From positions 558,001 through 622,000 of the forward strand of contig NZ_OZ032162.1 of the NCBI RefSeq assembly GCF_964026565.1: 64,000 nt of DNA, in the 5' to 3' direction. This document shows, piece after piece, positions 8,988 through 18,191 of this stretch. Position 1 is the stretch's first letter. Each line of letters starts with the position of its first letter. Under the pieces are notes generated by a model. It was not told the origin of the DNA and did not search any database. It saw nothing but the letters and a program-made list of their open reading frames with translations. This DNA is from Rickettsia endosymbiont of Ceutorhynchus obstrictus. Lineage in GTDB: Bacteria; Pseudomonadota; Alphaproteobacteria; Rickettsiales; Rickettsiaceae. Position numbers and translations under genes: made by a program.

Positions 8988-9893
8988 TCATAAATTCAGT
9001 AAATTGATTTTTTGCAATACACCTACATATCGCAGTCGCTTATTTTCTTGTGAAAACACCCTCTCAAACGGATATCTAATAAAAGTATAATATCGGTCAA
9101 GATCAAAATTCTTCTCTTTCATATTATTTTTCTTGATGGCACATAGATGAATTCCCCTACCAGCAGCAACGACCTTTGCTGTTGCAACACAATAACCTTT
9201 ATCAGCATATACCGCTCCGCTAGTTGGTAAAACATGGGCTAAACCTTTTGCATCTGTAACGTTAGCAGGAGTTACAGCAACTTTATTAATCAATCCAGAT
9301 TGAATATCTACACTCACATGTTTCTTGTAACCATACCAAAACTTATTGCCACCTTTGCAGCCAATCCTAGCTTGTTTATCATATGCAATTTTCGGCAGAG
9401 ATTCATTGTTCAATTTCTCATATTTTTGCCTTCTAGCTTCATCTCGCTCTTCCCACAAGCTAGCTTTAGAAATTAAATGGCTTGCGTCAACAAAAGTAAA
9501 TACTTCACTCATATAACCTTTTGAACGTAGTTGTTCTCTGAATAATCTAAAAATCTTAGATAACATATTTGTACCTATCTTGGTTCGAACTTTACTAAAA
9601 ACACTATAGTCAGGTGTAGTTTCAGTAAGCTCAAAATCACAGAACCACTTAGCTGCATTGCTATCGTTTAAATATCTTTCTAGTTCACGATCTGATAAGT
9701 CTTCCATAAATTGTAACAGTAAGCATTTAAAAAGACGCAAAATTCCATAACCTTTATAATTAGCTCTGGATTCAATAGTTTTTAATTCTTTAGCTGCTAC
9801 TTTAAAATCAAATAATTCTTTAAATTTACGATATTGATGATTTGCATTAACTAACTGATTTAGACTTACCATTGTCATTTGATTCGAGGACAT
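8988..9893 (-). CDS. IS5-family transposase, C-terminus frameshifted
   Basis: This DDE transposase of 301 residues has an N-terminal DUF772-like region (LLLQFMEDLSDRELERYLND), catalytic Asp in FTFVDASHL, second Asp in VYADKGYC and Glu in PFERVFSQENKRLRY. The frame stops early after VLQKINLLNL. Restoring one A in a run of six (about 9009-9014) would continue the protein as QFTEFMNAICFNLKRLTILA, the usual IS5 ending, to a stop near 8946. The loss is after all three catalytic residues. The gene may be inactive, or translational/transcriptional slippage at the A run may rescue it. Confidence 0.8.
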   Translation of the reverse strand: MSSNQMTMVSLNQLVNANHQYRKFKELFDFKVAAKELKTIESRANYKGYGILRLFKCLLLQFMEDLSDRELERYLNDSNAAKWFCDFELTETTPDYSVFSKVRTKIGTNMLSKIFRLFREQLRSKGYMSEVFTFVDASHLISKASLWEERDEARRQKYEKLNNESLPKIAYDKQARIGCKGGNKFWYGYKKHVSVDIQSGLINKVAVTPANVTDAKGLAHVLPTSGAVYADKGYCVATAKVVAAGRGIHLCAIKKNNMKEKNFDLDRYYTFIRYPFERVFSQENKRLRYVGVLQKINLLNL

Positions 9894-10067
9894 TCTACTA
9901 CTCTCTTTTTTCTTTTTTTCATTATACCATACCTATCTCTTCTTTCAACAGTGCCATAAATGAAATTATAAAGTTTATTGCTTTTTAAAACTAGAAATGA
10001 TAATATAGTGCTTTGAATCTTTTTTAACGTTTTTACATTGAAAAGGCAAGAACTTTAATGTAGCATT

Positions 10068-11807
10068 ATGGATAAAAAAAGTAAAAAGGAATCAAGTAGT
10101 ATTATAAGTCAGCAGAGTATTATCTCCACTCAATCTTCAGGCTCATCGATAAATTTACCTAGCGGCAGCAGTGCTGAAGTATTACACTCTACACCTATAG
10201 CTTCTTCGCATATTATAAAAAAACATAAACCGTATGTTTATAAGTTTCTAGAGAATTTATTTAAAATAAACATGAGTGAAGATGCTCTAGTAGATATCAT
10301 AATTAATGAGGATATAAATGATAATCAAATCTTAATAGTGGGACGCCCTAAACTATTAGGAAGTGCAACAAAACAAATGCGTCATGTAACTCCATACGCC
10401 TTCATAGAAAAAGCTATTAAGGAAAAAATTGCAACAACAGAAAAACCAAAAGGGTATAAATCTTATATAAATGATATACTAGAAACTGTAAAACCTATAA
10501 TAAAAAGCAAAGATGGAATATGTTTAACCCATGATCAATATTCAAAACTAGTTACTAGTACCAGTTTACAAACTGAAGAACAAGAAGTTTTTAAATTATC
10601 TACTACCAGCAGAGAATATTACTTAATATACGATTATGCATTTATAACACAATTTAAAAATTGCAATGATTTTTCTCAAAATGAAAAAGATAAAGCCAAG
10701 TCAGATTTTAGTTCTAAATTTAGTAAGTATATTACTCATGGTATGGCATATCTTATTGAAGAAATATTAGATCCAAATGACCTTAATACTATAACAATGA
10801 CCTGTGAAGGAATTGCAAGAATAATATTAACCCTATTCAATCAGGATAAGTACGCTGCGTTCCCTGAAGAAGGAAATTCTTTATTAGAGGAGATCCGTGT
10901 ATATAAGAATAAAGATGAGGCAAAAAAAGCAGCAACACTAAAATTAGAACAACAGAAATATACTGTAAAAACTCATACTGAAATTACCAAAGATCCATTT
11001 CCAGAAATTAAAAAGAAATATGATGAATCTATTAGAATTGTCAATAATGAGGGAGCCATAGTCAAAAGAGCAGCAAAAGCGTTAGATATAATAAATACCT
11101 TAGTATCTGGTAAGCGAGATCCTCGCGATTTAACCGAAGAAATGTACAAGCATCAAGAGCAATATAACACTAAATATAATTTTAGTACTAAAATAGGAGG
11201 TGTAAACCTTACTAAGACAAAATATAATCCAAAAATTGATTTTGATAATAACTTATGTGACATTTTTCAATTTCACGTCGCAAAACATCTATACTCAGTA
11301 TTTGATTTTAAACCATTAGAAACGAAATTATTGGCACCTAGACAAAAAACTGAGACTTATAATACTATTACAGTCTATCCTTCTGCCAGTGGTATGACAA
11401 CAGCAAAATATTCAATACAAGAAGGAAATATGTATAGGGAATTACAATATAACTCCAGAAAAGGTTATAATGATAATGCAATATTTCGTTCAAATATGGA
11501 GAATAAAACCATAAAAGATATATTACAAAAAAAGATTATCAATCACATCACAATCTCATTAATTCCTTTCAAAGAGTTAAAAACAGGATGTACGGTAAAT
11601 GATAGTCAAGAAGGAATGAAAGAAATATTTGATGCATTTCTAAATTTAGTACAAGATGATTATAAAGACTCTAAAGATTGCCATGGGAATGCAATAGTTC
11701 TAGACAAGCACTGGAAAAAACAAATCAATAGTGAATATGAAAAATATAATGAATCTATTAATATAACTGGTGCGTCTGAACCTATAATAGATAATTATGA
11801 GGTATAA
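10068..11807 (+). CDS. Large hypothetical protein, no recognised family
   Basis: This 579-residue soluble protein has a Ser-rich, probably disordered first 50 residues (SSGSSINLPSGSSAEVL) and then mixed alpha/beta sequence. A stretch MRHVTPYAFIEKAIKE near residue 110 and a segment DNNLCDIFQFHVAKHLY near 395 look like conserved structural cores. There is no signal peptide, membrane segment or known catalytic motif. The Shine-Dalgarno is weak. The downstream gene at 11898 is on the same strand after 90 nt and may be co-transcribed. Position among RAGE cargo and the disordered Ser-rich head are compatible with a secreted effector, but that is only a guess. Confidence 0.6.
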   Translation: MDKKSKKESSSIISQQSIISTQSSGSSINLPSGSSAEVLHSTPIASSHIIKKHKPYVYKFLENLFKINMSEDALVDIIINEDINDNQILIVGRPKLLGSATKQMRHVTPYAFIEKAIKEKIATTEKPKGYKSYINDILETVKPIIKSKDGICLTHDQYSKLVTSTSLQTEEQEVFKLSTTSREYYLIYDYAFITQFKNCNDFSQNEKDKAKSDFSSKFSKYITHGMAYLIEEILDPNDLNTITMTCEGIARIILTLFNQDKYAAFPEEGNSLLEEIRVYKNKDEAKKAATLKLEQQKYTVKTHTEITKDPFPEIKKKYDESIRIVNNEGAIVKRAAKALDIINTLVSGKRDPRDLTEEMYKHQEQYNTKYNFSTKIGGVNLTKTKYNPKIDFDNNLCDIFQFHVAKHLYSVFDFKPLETKLLAPRQKTETYNTITVYPSASGMTTAKYSIQEGNMYRELQYNSRKGYNDNAIFRSNMENKTIKDILQKKIINHITISLIPFKELKTGCTVNDSQEGMKEIFDAFLNLVQDDYKDSKDCHGNAIVLDKHWKKQINSEYEKYNESINITGASEPIIDNYEV

Positions 11808-11897
11808 TATTAAATATGTACCTAAATTCACAATTAGCAATTATAAAATTAAAAAGTCTAATATATTTCATAACAAAAAATTATAGGAGAATATTGT

Positions 11898-12431
11898 ATG
11901 CCTAAAAGTAATTTACAAATGGTTTTAGAGGAAAGCCATTCAAGATTTTTAATTCGTAATATTGATAACAACCTTGAAACTATTACTAAATGGGTAGAAG
12001 AAAATCTCATTAAGGATAATCCTAACACAAACGCTCAGTCAAAAATTGCATTTTATGAAGCAGAAAAAGACCTAATAATTGAGTATATTATGGAAAATAA
12101 TTTTCAAACGTTAAAAAGTCTTATTAATGCCATAGATCATGAACAATTCCATAATAATCAAAAATTAAAGATAAATGAATGCAGAGTCTTAGCCAATGCC
12201 ATAATAGAGGCACAAAAATACAGATGTGTACAGGAAAGTGGAAGTGCTATGCATAGTGATCTTAATAAGTTACTACGTACTAAATATCAAGAATTAACAG
12301 ACGAAACTTATAAATCTAAAATATCAGGAATAGTAGAGCAAGCCTTATTAATTGTCTGTCATAAACCATCAACAGAAGTTACTACTATAGGAGATGATGG
12401 ACCAAGTGGCAGTATGGTAGATACTTTATAA
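11898..12431 (+). CDS. Hypothetical helical protein downstream of the 579-residue protein
   Basis: The 177 residues are mostly predicted helix, acidic overall, without signal peptide or membrane segment. A good ribosome binding site (aggaga) lies 7 nt before the ATG. The C-terminus (STEVTTIGDDGPSGSMVDTL) is polar and flexible. I recognise no family. It probably works with, or is co-expressed with, the preceding unknown gene. The next 600 bases carry only mobile-element remnants. Confidence 0.55.
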   Translation: MPKSNLQMVLEESHSRFLIRNIDNNLETITKWVEENLIKDNPNTNAQSKIAFYEAEKDLIIEYIMENNFQTLKSLINAIDHEQFHNNQKLKINECRVLANAIIEAQKYRCVQESGSAMHSDLNKLLRTKYQELTDETYKSKISGIVEQALLIVCHKPSTEVTTIGDDGPSGSMVDTL

Positions 12432-12598
12432 CATTACAGCATACGGATACCTATACAGATTACAATTATTTTTATATTTTTAATAGTAACGGATAAAAAA
12501 GCCAAAAAATAATTTTAATTATCCGCTTAAAATTTTGTACTATTGCGGCCATTAAGTGTAGCGGCTTGATTTCGAAAAGACATTGGATTACTATTATA

Positions 12599-12722
12599 TA
12601 TGGGACTGTTGTGAGATGAATTTTTGTTTAAAATTTTCTAATTTTAGAACGAAAGTATCAGGGTTTCGGGGTATATATTTTATAATTTTATCAAAAATTT
12701 TTCATCTCGCAACAGTCCCATA
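12599..12722. mobile_element. MITE with TATGGGACTGTTG ends
   Basis: This 124-bp element has 22-bp terminal inverted repeats that differ at one base (TATGGGACTGTTG then TGAGATGAA or CGAGATGAA). The outer TA on each side may be the target duplication. It is non-coding. Confidence 0.65.
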
Positions 12723-12751
12723 AAATATTATTATTACTTACAACAGAATGC

Positions 12752-12830
12752 ATAAATTGTTAACACCGGCCGAAAAATGATACAAATTATGCACCGGCTG
12801 AAAATTAATACAGGATCATAAAAAATTATT
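12752..12830. mobile_element. IS21-type terminal repeat remnant
   Basis: Two spaced copies of a motif, CACCGGCCGAAAAATGATAC and GCACCGGCTGAAAATTAATA, resemble the multiple terminal repeats of IS21 elements. The same motif (AGCGGTCGAAAAATGATACA) ends the IS21 remnant at about 31590-31608. No transposition gene accompanies it here. Confidence 0.45.
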
Positions 12831-12844
12831 GGGTAAAATTATAA

Positions 12845-12991
12845 TAGACTTCTTTCGAAACTAAAATTTAAAATTAAAATATGATCAAAAGATCTGAATA
12901 CACTAACACGAAAGATTGATTTTTAGGATAAATCTAATAGTTGCTAGATATAATTTAAATCTCAAATATAATTAGTTTCGAAAGAAGTCTA
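12845..12991. mobile_element. MITE with TAGACTTCTTTCGAAAC ends
   Basis: A 147-bp non-coding element with perfect 20-bp terminal inverted repeats, TAGACTTCTTTCGAAACTAA at 12845-12864 and its complement at 12972-12991. The outermost TA is compatible with a TA target duplication (IS630/Tc1 or IS5 type). Degenerate pieces with similar text occur near 5630 and 51525. Confidence 0.7.
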
Positions 12992-13043
12992 ATGCAAATA
13001 TATCTCATAATTCCTAATTTTTAGTCTAGACAAATGGGACACC

Positions 13044-13778
13044 TCACCCCAAAAATGGTACTGTGTTATTATATAAATTTGATTTTTTGTAATTTGCAAC
13101 TATATTTAAGCAATGTGTATATAATTGCCCTGCAACTCTCGGTACCTTGAGATAAGTAGCAATAGTTAAGAAAAATTGTAAAGTCTCTAAAATTATTGTC
13201 CATCCTTTCTTAGGATGTTTAGCTCCTACTGTTTGTATATTATGTAATCGGTCAAGTAATTTAATTAATAGCAACTCTTTTTTCTTCTGCTGATATAATA
13301 TTTTAACTATTTCTGCTGAACTAATTTTTTTATCATTTTTAACTCGTGTTAAATCTTCAACCTGATTGGCAATTTTATAACCAAATTCTTTTATAATCAT
13401 TTCTTTAGTAAGTAACGTATCTTCAATACAATCGTGCAATATGCTAGTTACTATGATATCTGTTCTAAATAAATAATCAGAAACCATATATGCTACTTCT
13501 AAAGGATGTGAATAATAAAATTCTCCTGTTTCTCGCTTTTGCCTGCCATGATACTTTTTAGCAAAATAAATTGCTTTTTTAATTTTATTAAGATCAACTT
13601 TGTGTCTAGAAATCTTATTAATAAGAATGATCTTGGTTAATAGTCTTTTACTGTATCGGCAATTTGATAGATCTATAATTTTTACTTTGTCTAGCTCAAG
13701 ATCTATACCTTTAGGTAAATTTAACTTTCCTATAATAGGATCTATAGTTTTTTGATGATTTTCTTGATTTTTTGCCAT
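13044..13778 (-). CDS. Stand-alone SpoT-like (p)ppGpp hydrolase (HD domain), copy 2
   Basis: The 244-residue protein is again only the hydrolase domain. First motif RETGEFYYSHP (the usual SGEP is altered to TGEF), then LHDCIED and LLDRLHN; all metal ligands are present. The N-terminal 60 residues are basic and unique to this copy. It follows the histidine kinase gene at 13928-14878 on the same strand with a 150-nt gap, the standard RAGE order Dam, kinase, hydrolase. It mirrors copy 3 on the other arm of the palindrome but the proteins are clearly diverged outside the core. Confidence 0.8.
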   Translation of the reverse strand: MAKNQENHQKTIDPIIGKLNLPKGIDLELDKVKIIDLSNCRYSKRLLTKIILINKISRHKVDLNKIKKAIYFAKKYHGRQKRETGEFYYSHPLEVAYMVSDYLFRTDIIVTSILHDCIEDTLLTKEMIIKEFGYKIANQVEDLTRVKNDKKISSAEIVKILYQQKKKELLLIKLLDRLHNIQTVGAKHPKKGWTIILETLQFFLTIATYLKVPRVAGQLYTHCLNIVANYKKSNLYNNTVPFLG

Positions 13779-13927
13779 CTATCTATCCCTAATATTATTT
13801 AAGTGTAGTAAGAATCATAGCATTAATCAAGAAAATCATACTTGTTAATTAATAGAGCACTTTCAAAACTTTACTTTTAGAGATAATTTGTGTGTGTATT
13901 ATCATCAGAACCTTATAAGTATCAACA

Positions 13928-14878
13928 TTATTTATCATAAATCAGATCATCAAGAAGAGGTAACTTAATTGGTATATTACAGACGATAGTAGTACTTTTA
14001 CCTTTTTCACTTGTTACTTCAATCTCTCCATTTAGCTCACCAATTAGACGTTTTACAAAACTTAATCCTGATCCAAGTCCCTTATATTGCATAGCAACAT
14101 CAAATTTATCAATCTTTTCATGAAGATGTTGCCTGATTTCTTTAGACAAACCAACACCACTATCATGCACCATAAGTTGGAATACCATTTCTCTGTGTTG
14201 TTGTTCTGATTCTGAAACGGCTGGACTAATAGCAAACATGTTCACTGTTACCACAACTTTACCTTCTTTAGTAAAGTTAATAGAATTATCTATTAACTGC
14301 TCTAATATTGCCCCTATTCGATAAGTATCACTAATTATAGCATTTGTTAAATCATACTGAAAATTACAAGATAAATTTAATCCCTTACGTTGAGCTATTG
14401 GCATCGCTTTATCAATAATCTTATTTACCAACTGTTTTGGATCAAACTTATTTAAAACTATAGGAGGTAGTCCAGAATTATTCTGTAGATAACTAAGTAT
14501 ATTGTTATAATAATCTAGTAATTCTTCAGCACAACTTACCACACTAGCTAAATAATCCTTTTTTTCAGGATTATCTTCTACTTCATAAAGAGCTGTTACT
14601 AATGAAAAAATCCCATTACATGGAATCTTTAATCCATGTACCATATTTTGAACCACATCTCTTTTAAATAACTCAGATTCTTTCAATTTATTATTTGCTT
14701 CTTGTAATTCTAATTTATATTTAATTATATCAGTATAATTTGTGATCGTCGAGTTAATGATATTCTCTTCTTGCTGATATGGTATTAATGTGACAGATAT
14801 GGGAGATAATTGAAGATTCCAATTTGTTTTAGTAAGATTATGATTATCTTTTGGTTGATTTTGATTATTAATTGTCAT
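13928..14878 (-). CDS. Soluble histidine kinase (RAGE type), kinase-competent copy
   Basis: This 316-residue protein has no membrane segment. Residues 50-72 form a coiled coil leading to an H-box-like helix (VVQNMVHGLKIPCNGI) with His81 as phosphoacceptor candidate. The HATPase domain shows the N-box LEQLIDNSINFTKEGK, G1 HDSGVGL and G2 KGLGSGLSFVKRL. No sensor or receiver domain is present, so the input must come from another protein or from the 80-residue N-terminus (QLSPISVTLIP is shared with copy 2). The mRNA leader carries a 12-bp hairpin (arms 14913-14924 and 14949-14960). No response regulator is nearby. Confidence 0.8.
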   Translation of the reverse strand: MTINNQNQPKDNHNLTKTNWNLQLSPISVTLIPYQQEENIINSTITNYTDIIKYKLELQEANNKLKESELFKRDVVQNMVHGLKIPCNGIFSLVTALYEVEDNPEKKDYLASVVSCAEELLDYYNNILSYLQNNSGLPPIVLNKFDPKQLVNKIIDKAMPIAQRKGLNLSCNFQYDLTNAIISDTYRIGAILEQLIDNSINFTKEGKVVVTVNMFAISPAVSESEQQHREMVFQLMVHDSGVGLSKEIRQHLHEKIDKFDVAMQYKGLGSGLSFVKRLIGELNGEIEVTSEKGKSTTIVCNIPIKLPLLDDLIYDK

Positions 14879-14880
14879 AG

Positions 14881-15135
14881 CATTTCCTTGCTGTTAAAGT
14901 TAAGAAAACAGCTCAGAGGTTAAAGAGATAAAATTTTGTTGATTTGAATTTAACCTCTGAACTAGAGTTGCACCATGCAGCTCTCACAAGGACAGATATC
15001 ACCACAATTCTACGAAGTACAGAGGATTTAAGAGCTTTTTTGACAGATTTTTGCACCATTAGGCAAAGAGCTGCATAAATGAGACACCGCTAAATTTCTA
15101 TTGTGTGTTAGCTCAGCTCTTTGTCTATTAAACAC
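14881..15135. promoter_or_regulatory. Conserved HK/Dam intergenic region with hairpins (left arm)
   Basis: The divergent promoter region between histidine kinase and Dam contains a 12-bp stem TCAGAGGTTAAA/TTTAACCTCTGA, then a CTGCA-tgg-TGCAG hairpin, then a block with 'aggacagatatcaccacaatt' type text. The same block, inverted, occurs at 19846-20043 although the kinase genes themselves have diverged. It may hold operators, an antisense or leader RNA, or a replication site. Bases 15136-15270 show nothing further. Confidence 0.5.
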
Positions 15136-15270
15136 AAATCAAAACTAGCATTAATTATGCTAGAGAAAACATCAAGAATTCCTTGAAAATCCCTTGTAAT
15201 ACAGCATTTTGCTGGCATTTAAGCCTATTTTATACTATAATTATAGTGTAAATATTTGAATAATAATTTC

Positions 15271-16083
15271 ATGTCAGTAAATAACTCAAACAAAACACAA
15301 CCATTTCTACAATGGGTTGGTGGTAAAAGAAAAATTGCCGATCAATTAATTAAGTTTTTTCCATCAACACTAAATAACTACTATGAACCATTCCTTGGTG
15401 GTGGGGCTTTATTTTTTCAAGTTAGAGATAAATTTAAACATTGCTTCCTATCTGATATTAATCTCGAGCTAGTGACGTCCTATAATGCGGTTAAGAAGAA
15501 TCCAGATAAGGTTAGTAAACTATTAGACTCCCATAAAGAAAAACACTCCAAAGAACATTATTATCAAGTTAGAAGTAATAATGACAGTAATGACCCAGCG
15601 AAGATTACTGCAAGATTTATCTATCTTAATAGATATTCATTTAAAGGCATTTACCGGATTAATATTGATGGCAAACCAGCTCAAACTTTCTCTGGTAGGA
15701 ATTATAGTAAATCTGATTTTGCCTTTAGATTAAAACAGTGTAGTCAGCTTTTAGCTGGCACATCTATTTATGCTATGGATTTTTCTTTCATTGAACCACA
15801 AAAAGGTGATTTTGTTTATTTTGATCCTCCTTATCATAAATCAGGTGAGAAATTTTATACCAGATTACCCTTTGATGAAAATGAGCAAACGAGACTTAAA
15901 GATTTTGCTACAGAACTCAATGATAAAAATGTTAAAATGATGATTTCTAATAGTGACACTCCTTTTATTAGAAACTTATACAAAAACTTTAATATTAGTA
16001 CTATTAAGGTTAAATATTCCATGCCTGAACATAATAAAATATCTGATGAAGTAGTTATTACAAATTATCAATTACCACAATAG
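15271..16083 (+). CDS. dam: DNA adenine methylase, D12 class, copy 1
   Basis: The 270-residue protein matches Dam/DpnM-type N6-adenine methyltransferases. It has an N-terminal QWVGGKRK, the AdoMet-binding motif I PFLGGGALFF, SDIN, the NRYSFKGIYR recognition loop and the catalytic motif IV FDPPY. I chose ATG 15271 because the other copy also starts MSV; the frame is open to a TTG at 15256. It probably methylates a short A-containing site such as GATC on the element. It overlaps nothing, but its stop abuts the 3' end of the rep fragment on the other strand. It differs from copy 2 at only a handful of residues. Confidence 0.88.
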   Translation: MSVNNSNKTQPFLQWVGGKRKIADQLIKFFPSTLNNYYEPFLGGGALFFQVRDKFKHCFLSDINLELVTSYNAVKKNPDKVSKLLDSHKEKHSKEHYYQVRSNNDSNDPAKITARFIYLNRYSFKGIYRINIDGKPAQTFSGRNYSKSDFAFRLKQCSQLLAGTSIYAMDFSFIEPQKGDFVYFDPPYHKSGEKFYTRLPFDENEQTRLKDFATELNDKNVKMMISNSDTPFIRNLYKNFNISTIKVKYSMPEHNKISDEVVITNYQLPQ

Positions 16084-16084
16084 C

Positions 16085-16234
16085 TTAGTTATATTCAAAC
16101 TTAATTAATTCAAAGCAATAATCTTGACTCTTAAAAGCTTCTTCTAGATCTTGCATATGACGATTTCTAATATAGTAATCATTAAAAGCCGTTGTTGATT
16201 TAAGGATTACCTTTTTGTTGACTATATCTTCCTC
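16085..16234 (-). pseudogene. 3' fragment of rep (DnaA-domain-like) gene, copy 1
   Basis: The last 49 codons of the rep gene (EEDIVNNKVILKSTTAFNDY onward, ending LIKFEYN) are cut at their 5' side by the IS66 end at 16235. The same ending occurs at 18610-18848. The flanking 8 bases (tcttcctc) do not match the opposite flank, so this end arose by deletion or recombination rather than simple insertion. Its probable N-terminal part is the fragment at 53360-53923. Confidence 0.7.
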
Positions 16235-16270
16235 GTAAGCGTCTGGTAAAGGCGGTATAGATTTATAAGT

Positions 16271-17830
16271 TTAATCTAGTATAATATTCCAAGGGAGGAG
16301 GTCTGCAATTTTATTGGCTTTATAATCCTGAATGATTGCAAGAACTTTTTGCAGATATTTCCAAGGATTGATGTTATTTAACTTAGCAGTTTCGATAATG
16401 GAATAGATAATAGCGGCAGTATGACCGCCACTGTCTGATCCAGCAAAAAGCCAATTTTTTCGCCCTATGGCAATTGATCTCATAGCACGCTCTGCGGCAT
16501 TGTTATCGATTTCTATTTTTCCATTATCCAAGAATCTCATCAGTGCTTTTTGATTATTTAAAGCATAAGAAATAGCTTTTGCTGTACTGCTTTTTTTGGG
16601 TAGTTGATCATATGCTTTCCTAAAACCGGTAAACAATTTTTCCACCAACACTTTAGATTTTTTCTGTCGTTCCTCTAGCCGCTTATCAGGTTCTAATCCT
16701 CTTATATCAGCTTCGATGCTATAAATTTCACCAATCTGCTCCAATATGGCAATAGCGATATTGGCTTTATCATTTGCTATTGTTACTTCATAAAACTTAC
16801 GACGCATATGAGCCCAGCATGCTGCTTCTTCTATCTTGGTTGCTGATTTTTCATCATTAATATATAATTGATCATAACCAGTATAAGCATCTGCATGTAG
16901 AACTCCTGTAAAATCTTTTAAATGCTCAAGCGGTCTTGTGCCTTTCCGGTCAGGACTATAAAAATAACAAACTGCAGCTGGAGACTTATTTCCATGAGGT
17001 CTACCGTCTAATACATAGCTCCATATTCTCCCAGTTTTAGTTTTACCAATCCCAGGAGCTAACACTTTCACTGGCGTATCATCGCCATGAATTTGTGCAC
17101 CTGAGAATACAAATCGTTGAATTGCTCCCGCTATCGGCTCTAGCAATCTAGCACATTGACCCACCCAGCTTGCCATTGTCGTCCTTGAAATCTCCACGCC
17201 TTCTCTATCGTAAATTTGTGATTGACGATAGAGCGGTAGATGATTGCAATATTTTTGAACTAGAATATATGCCAATAACCCAGCTCCAGCCTTACCTTTG
17301 TCAATGGCTTTTGATGGGGCATAGGCTTGAACTATCTTCTCACAATTAATACAGGCACAGCGTGGTCTTATATGACGTATCACCTTAAATGATGATGGAA
17401 CATATTCTAACGTTTCTGAAATATCATCACTTATCTTGCGAAATTCTACTCCACCACAGGAGGGACATTTTTCGGCAGGATTTAATACCTCATCTTCTCT
17501 TGGTAAATAATCCGGTAATTTCCGCCGCTTTGCTAGCTGCTTGCTATCCTTATTATCTGAAACCTCTTGACTCTTATCTGAACCAAGGTTATCTTGCTCA
17601 GGTTTAAAACCTAAAATAATCTCATTTTCTTCTATTTTGAGCTCAAGCTCTTCTATTTGCTTACTTACCTTTTCTGATGACTTGCCATAACTCTTTGCTT
17701 TTAGTAACGCTAGCTGTTCTCTTAGTGATTGGTTTTCTTGATTCAATAACTCATTCTCATCGAATAGTACCTTAATTGTTTTATGTAATATAGATACATC
17801 ACAAGATAAGTTGTTAAGGTCAAAAATCAT
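16271..17830 (-). CDS. tnpC: IS66 transposase TnpC
   Basis: The 519-residue IS66 transposase has an N-terminal leucine-rich coiled coil (ENELLNQENQSLREQLALLK), a zinc-binding cluster CPSCGG...CACINC, then the DDE catalytic domain with Asp in IHGDDTPVKV, Asp in LHADAYTGY and Glu in DNNAAERAMR. The gene is intact, and the encoded protein is identical in the three copies in this window, implying recent spread or gene conversion. Confidence 0.92.
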   Translation of the reverse strand: MIFDLNNLSCDVSILHKTIKVLFDENELLNQENQSLREQLALLKAKSYGKSSEKVSKQIEELELKIEENEIILGFKPEQDNLGSDKSQEVSDNKDSKQLAKRRKLPDYLPREDEVLNPAEKCPSCGGVEFRKISDDISETLEYVPSSFKVIRHIRPRCACINCEKIVQAYAPSKAIDKGKAGAGLLAYILVQKYCNHLPLYRQSQIYDREGVEISRTTMASWVGQCARLLEPIAGAIQRFVFSGAQIHGDDTPVKVLAPGIGKTKTGRIWSYVLDGRPHGNKSPAAVCYFYSPDRKGTRPLEHLKDFTGVLHADAYTGYDQLYINDEKSATKIEEAACWAHMRRKFYEVTIANDKANIAIAILEQIGEIYSIEADIRGLEPDKRLEERQKKSKVLVEKLFTGFRKAYDQLPKKSSTAKAISYALNNQKALMRFLDNGKIEIDNNAAERAMRSIAIGRKNWLFAGSDSGGHTAAIIYSIIETAKLNNINPWKYLQKVLAIIQDYKANKIADLLPWNIILD

Positions 17831-17840
17831 ATTTTAATCT

Positions 17841-18191
17841 TTATCCAGCATATTGAGGTCTATTAAACCATCTTGGATTACGCCAGTCAATAGCTTCTAT
17901 CAACATTGCTAGCTGGGCCTTAGTAATTCCAATAGATTGCTTATTATCAACCTTGGGCCATACAAACTTGCCACTATCAAGACATTTATAATATAAACAA
18001 AAACCTTGCCCATCCCACCATAATATTTTTATTCTGTCAGCCTGTTTACCCCTAAAGACAAATAAGACACTCTTGTCAAACTGATCTGACAATATTGATT
18101 GTGCCAGTAACGATAAACCATTAATACCCTTACGCATGTCGGTATAACCAGTACAGAGATATATTCTGCTATCTGAAGCTATATCTAACAT
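17841..18191 (-). CDS. tnpB: IS66 accessory protein TnpB
   Basis: The 116-residue TnpB (IS66 Orf2-like) has the hallmark TDMRKGINGL, LFVFRGKQADRIKILWWDGQG and FVWP. It is needed with TnpC for IS66 transposition. It overlaps the end of tnpA by 7 nt, indicating translational coupling. Confidence 0.9.
   Translation of the reverse strand: MLDIASDSRIYLCTGYTDMRKGINGLSLLAQSILSDQFDKSVLFVFRGKQADRIKILWWDGQGFCLYYKCLDSGKFVWPKVDNKQSIGITKAQLAMLIEAIDWRNPRWFNRPQYAG

Larger units (their letters stand above)
8644..9955 (-). mobile_element. IS5-family insertion sequence with nested MITE
   Basis: The imperfect terminal inverted repeats are GGGACCGTTGAAAGA at 8644 and TCTTTCAACAGTGCC ending at 9955. Both sides are flanked by ATAAA (8639-8643 and 9956-9960), which I read as the target duplication. 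One transposase gene fills most of it. A 139-bp MITE is inserted in the non-coding 3' part at 8791-8929. The bases between 8500 and 8644 hold nothing recognisable. Confidence 0.7.

Noticed and set aside
15256..15270. TTG start extending Dam copy 1
   Set aside because: The second Dam copy begins at the equivalent of ATG 15271, and the extension has no ribosome binding site.
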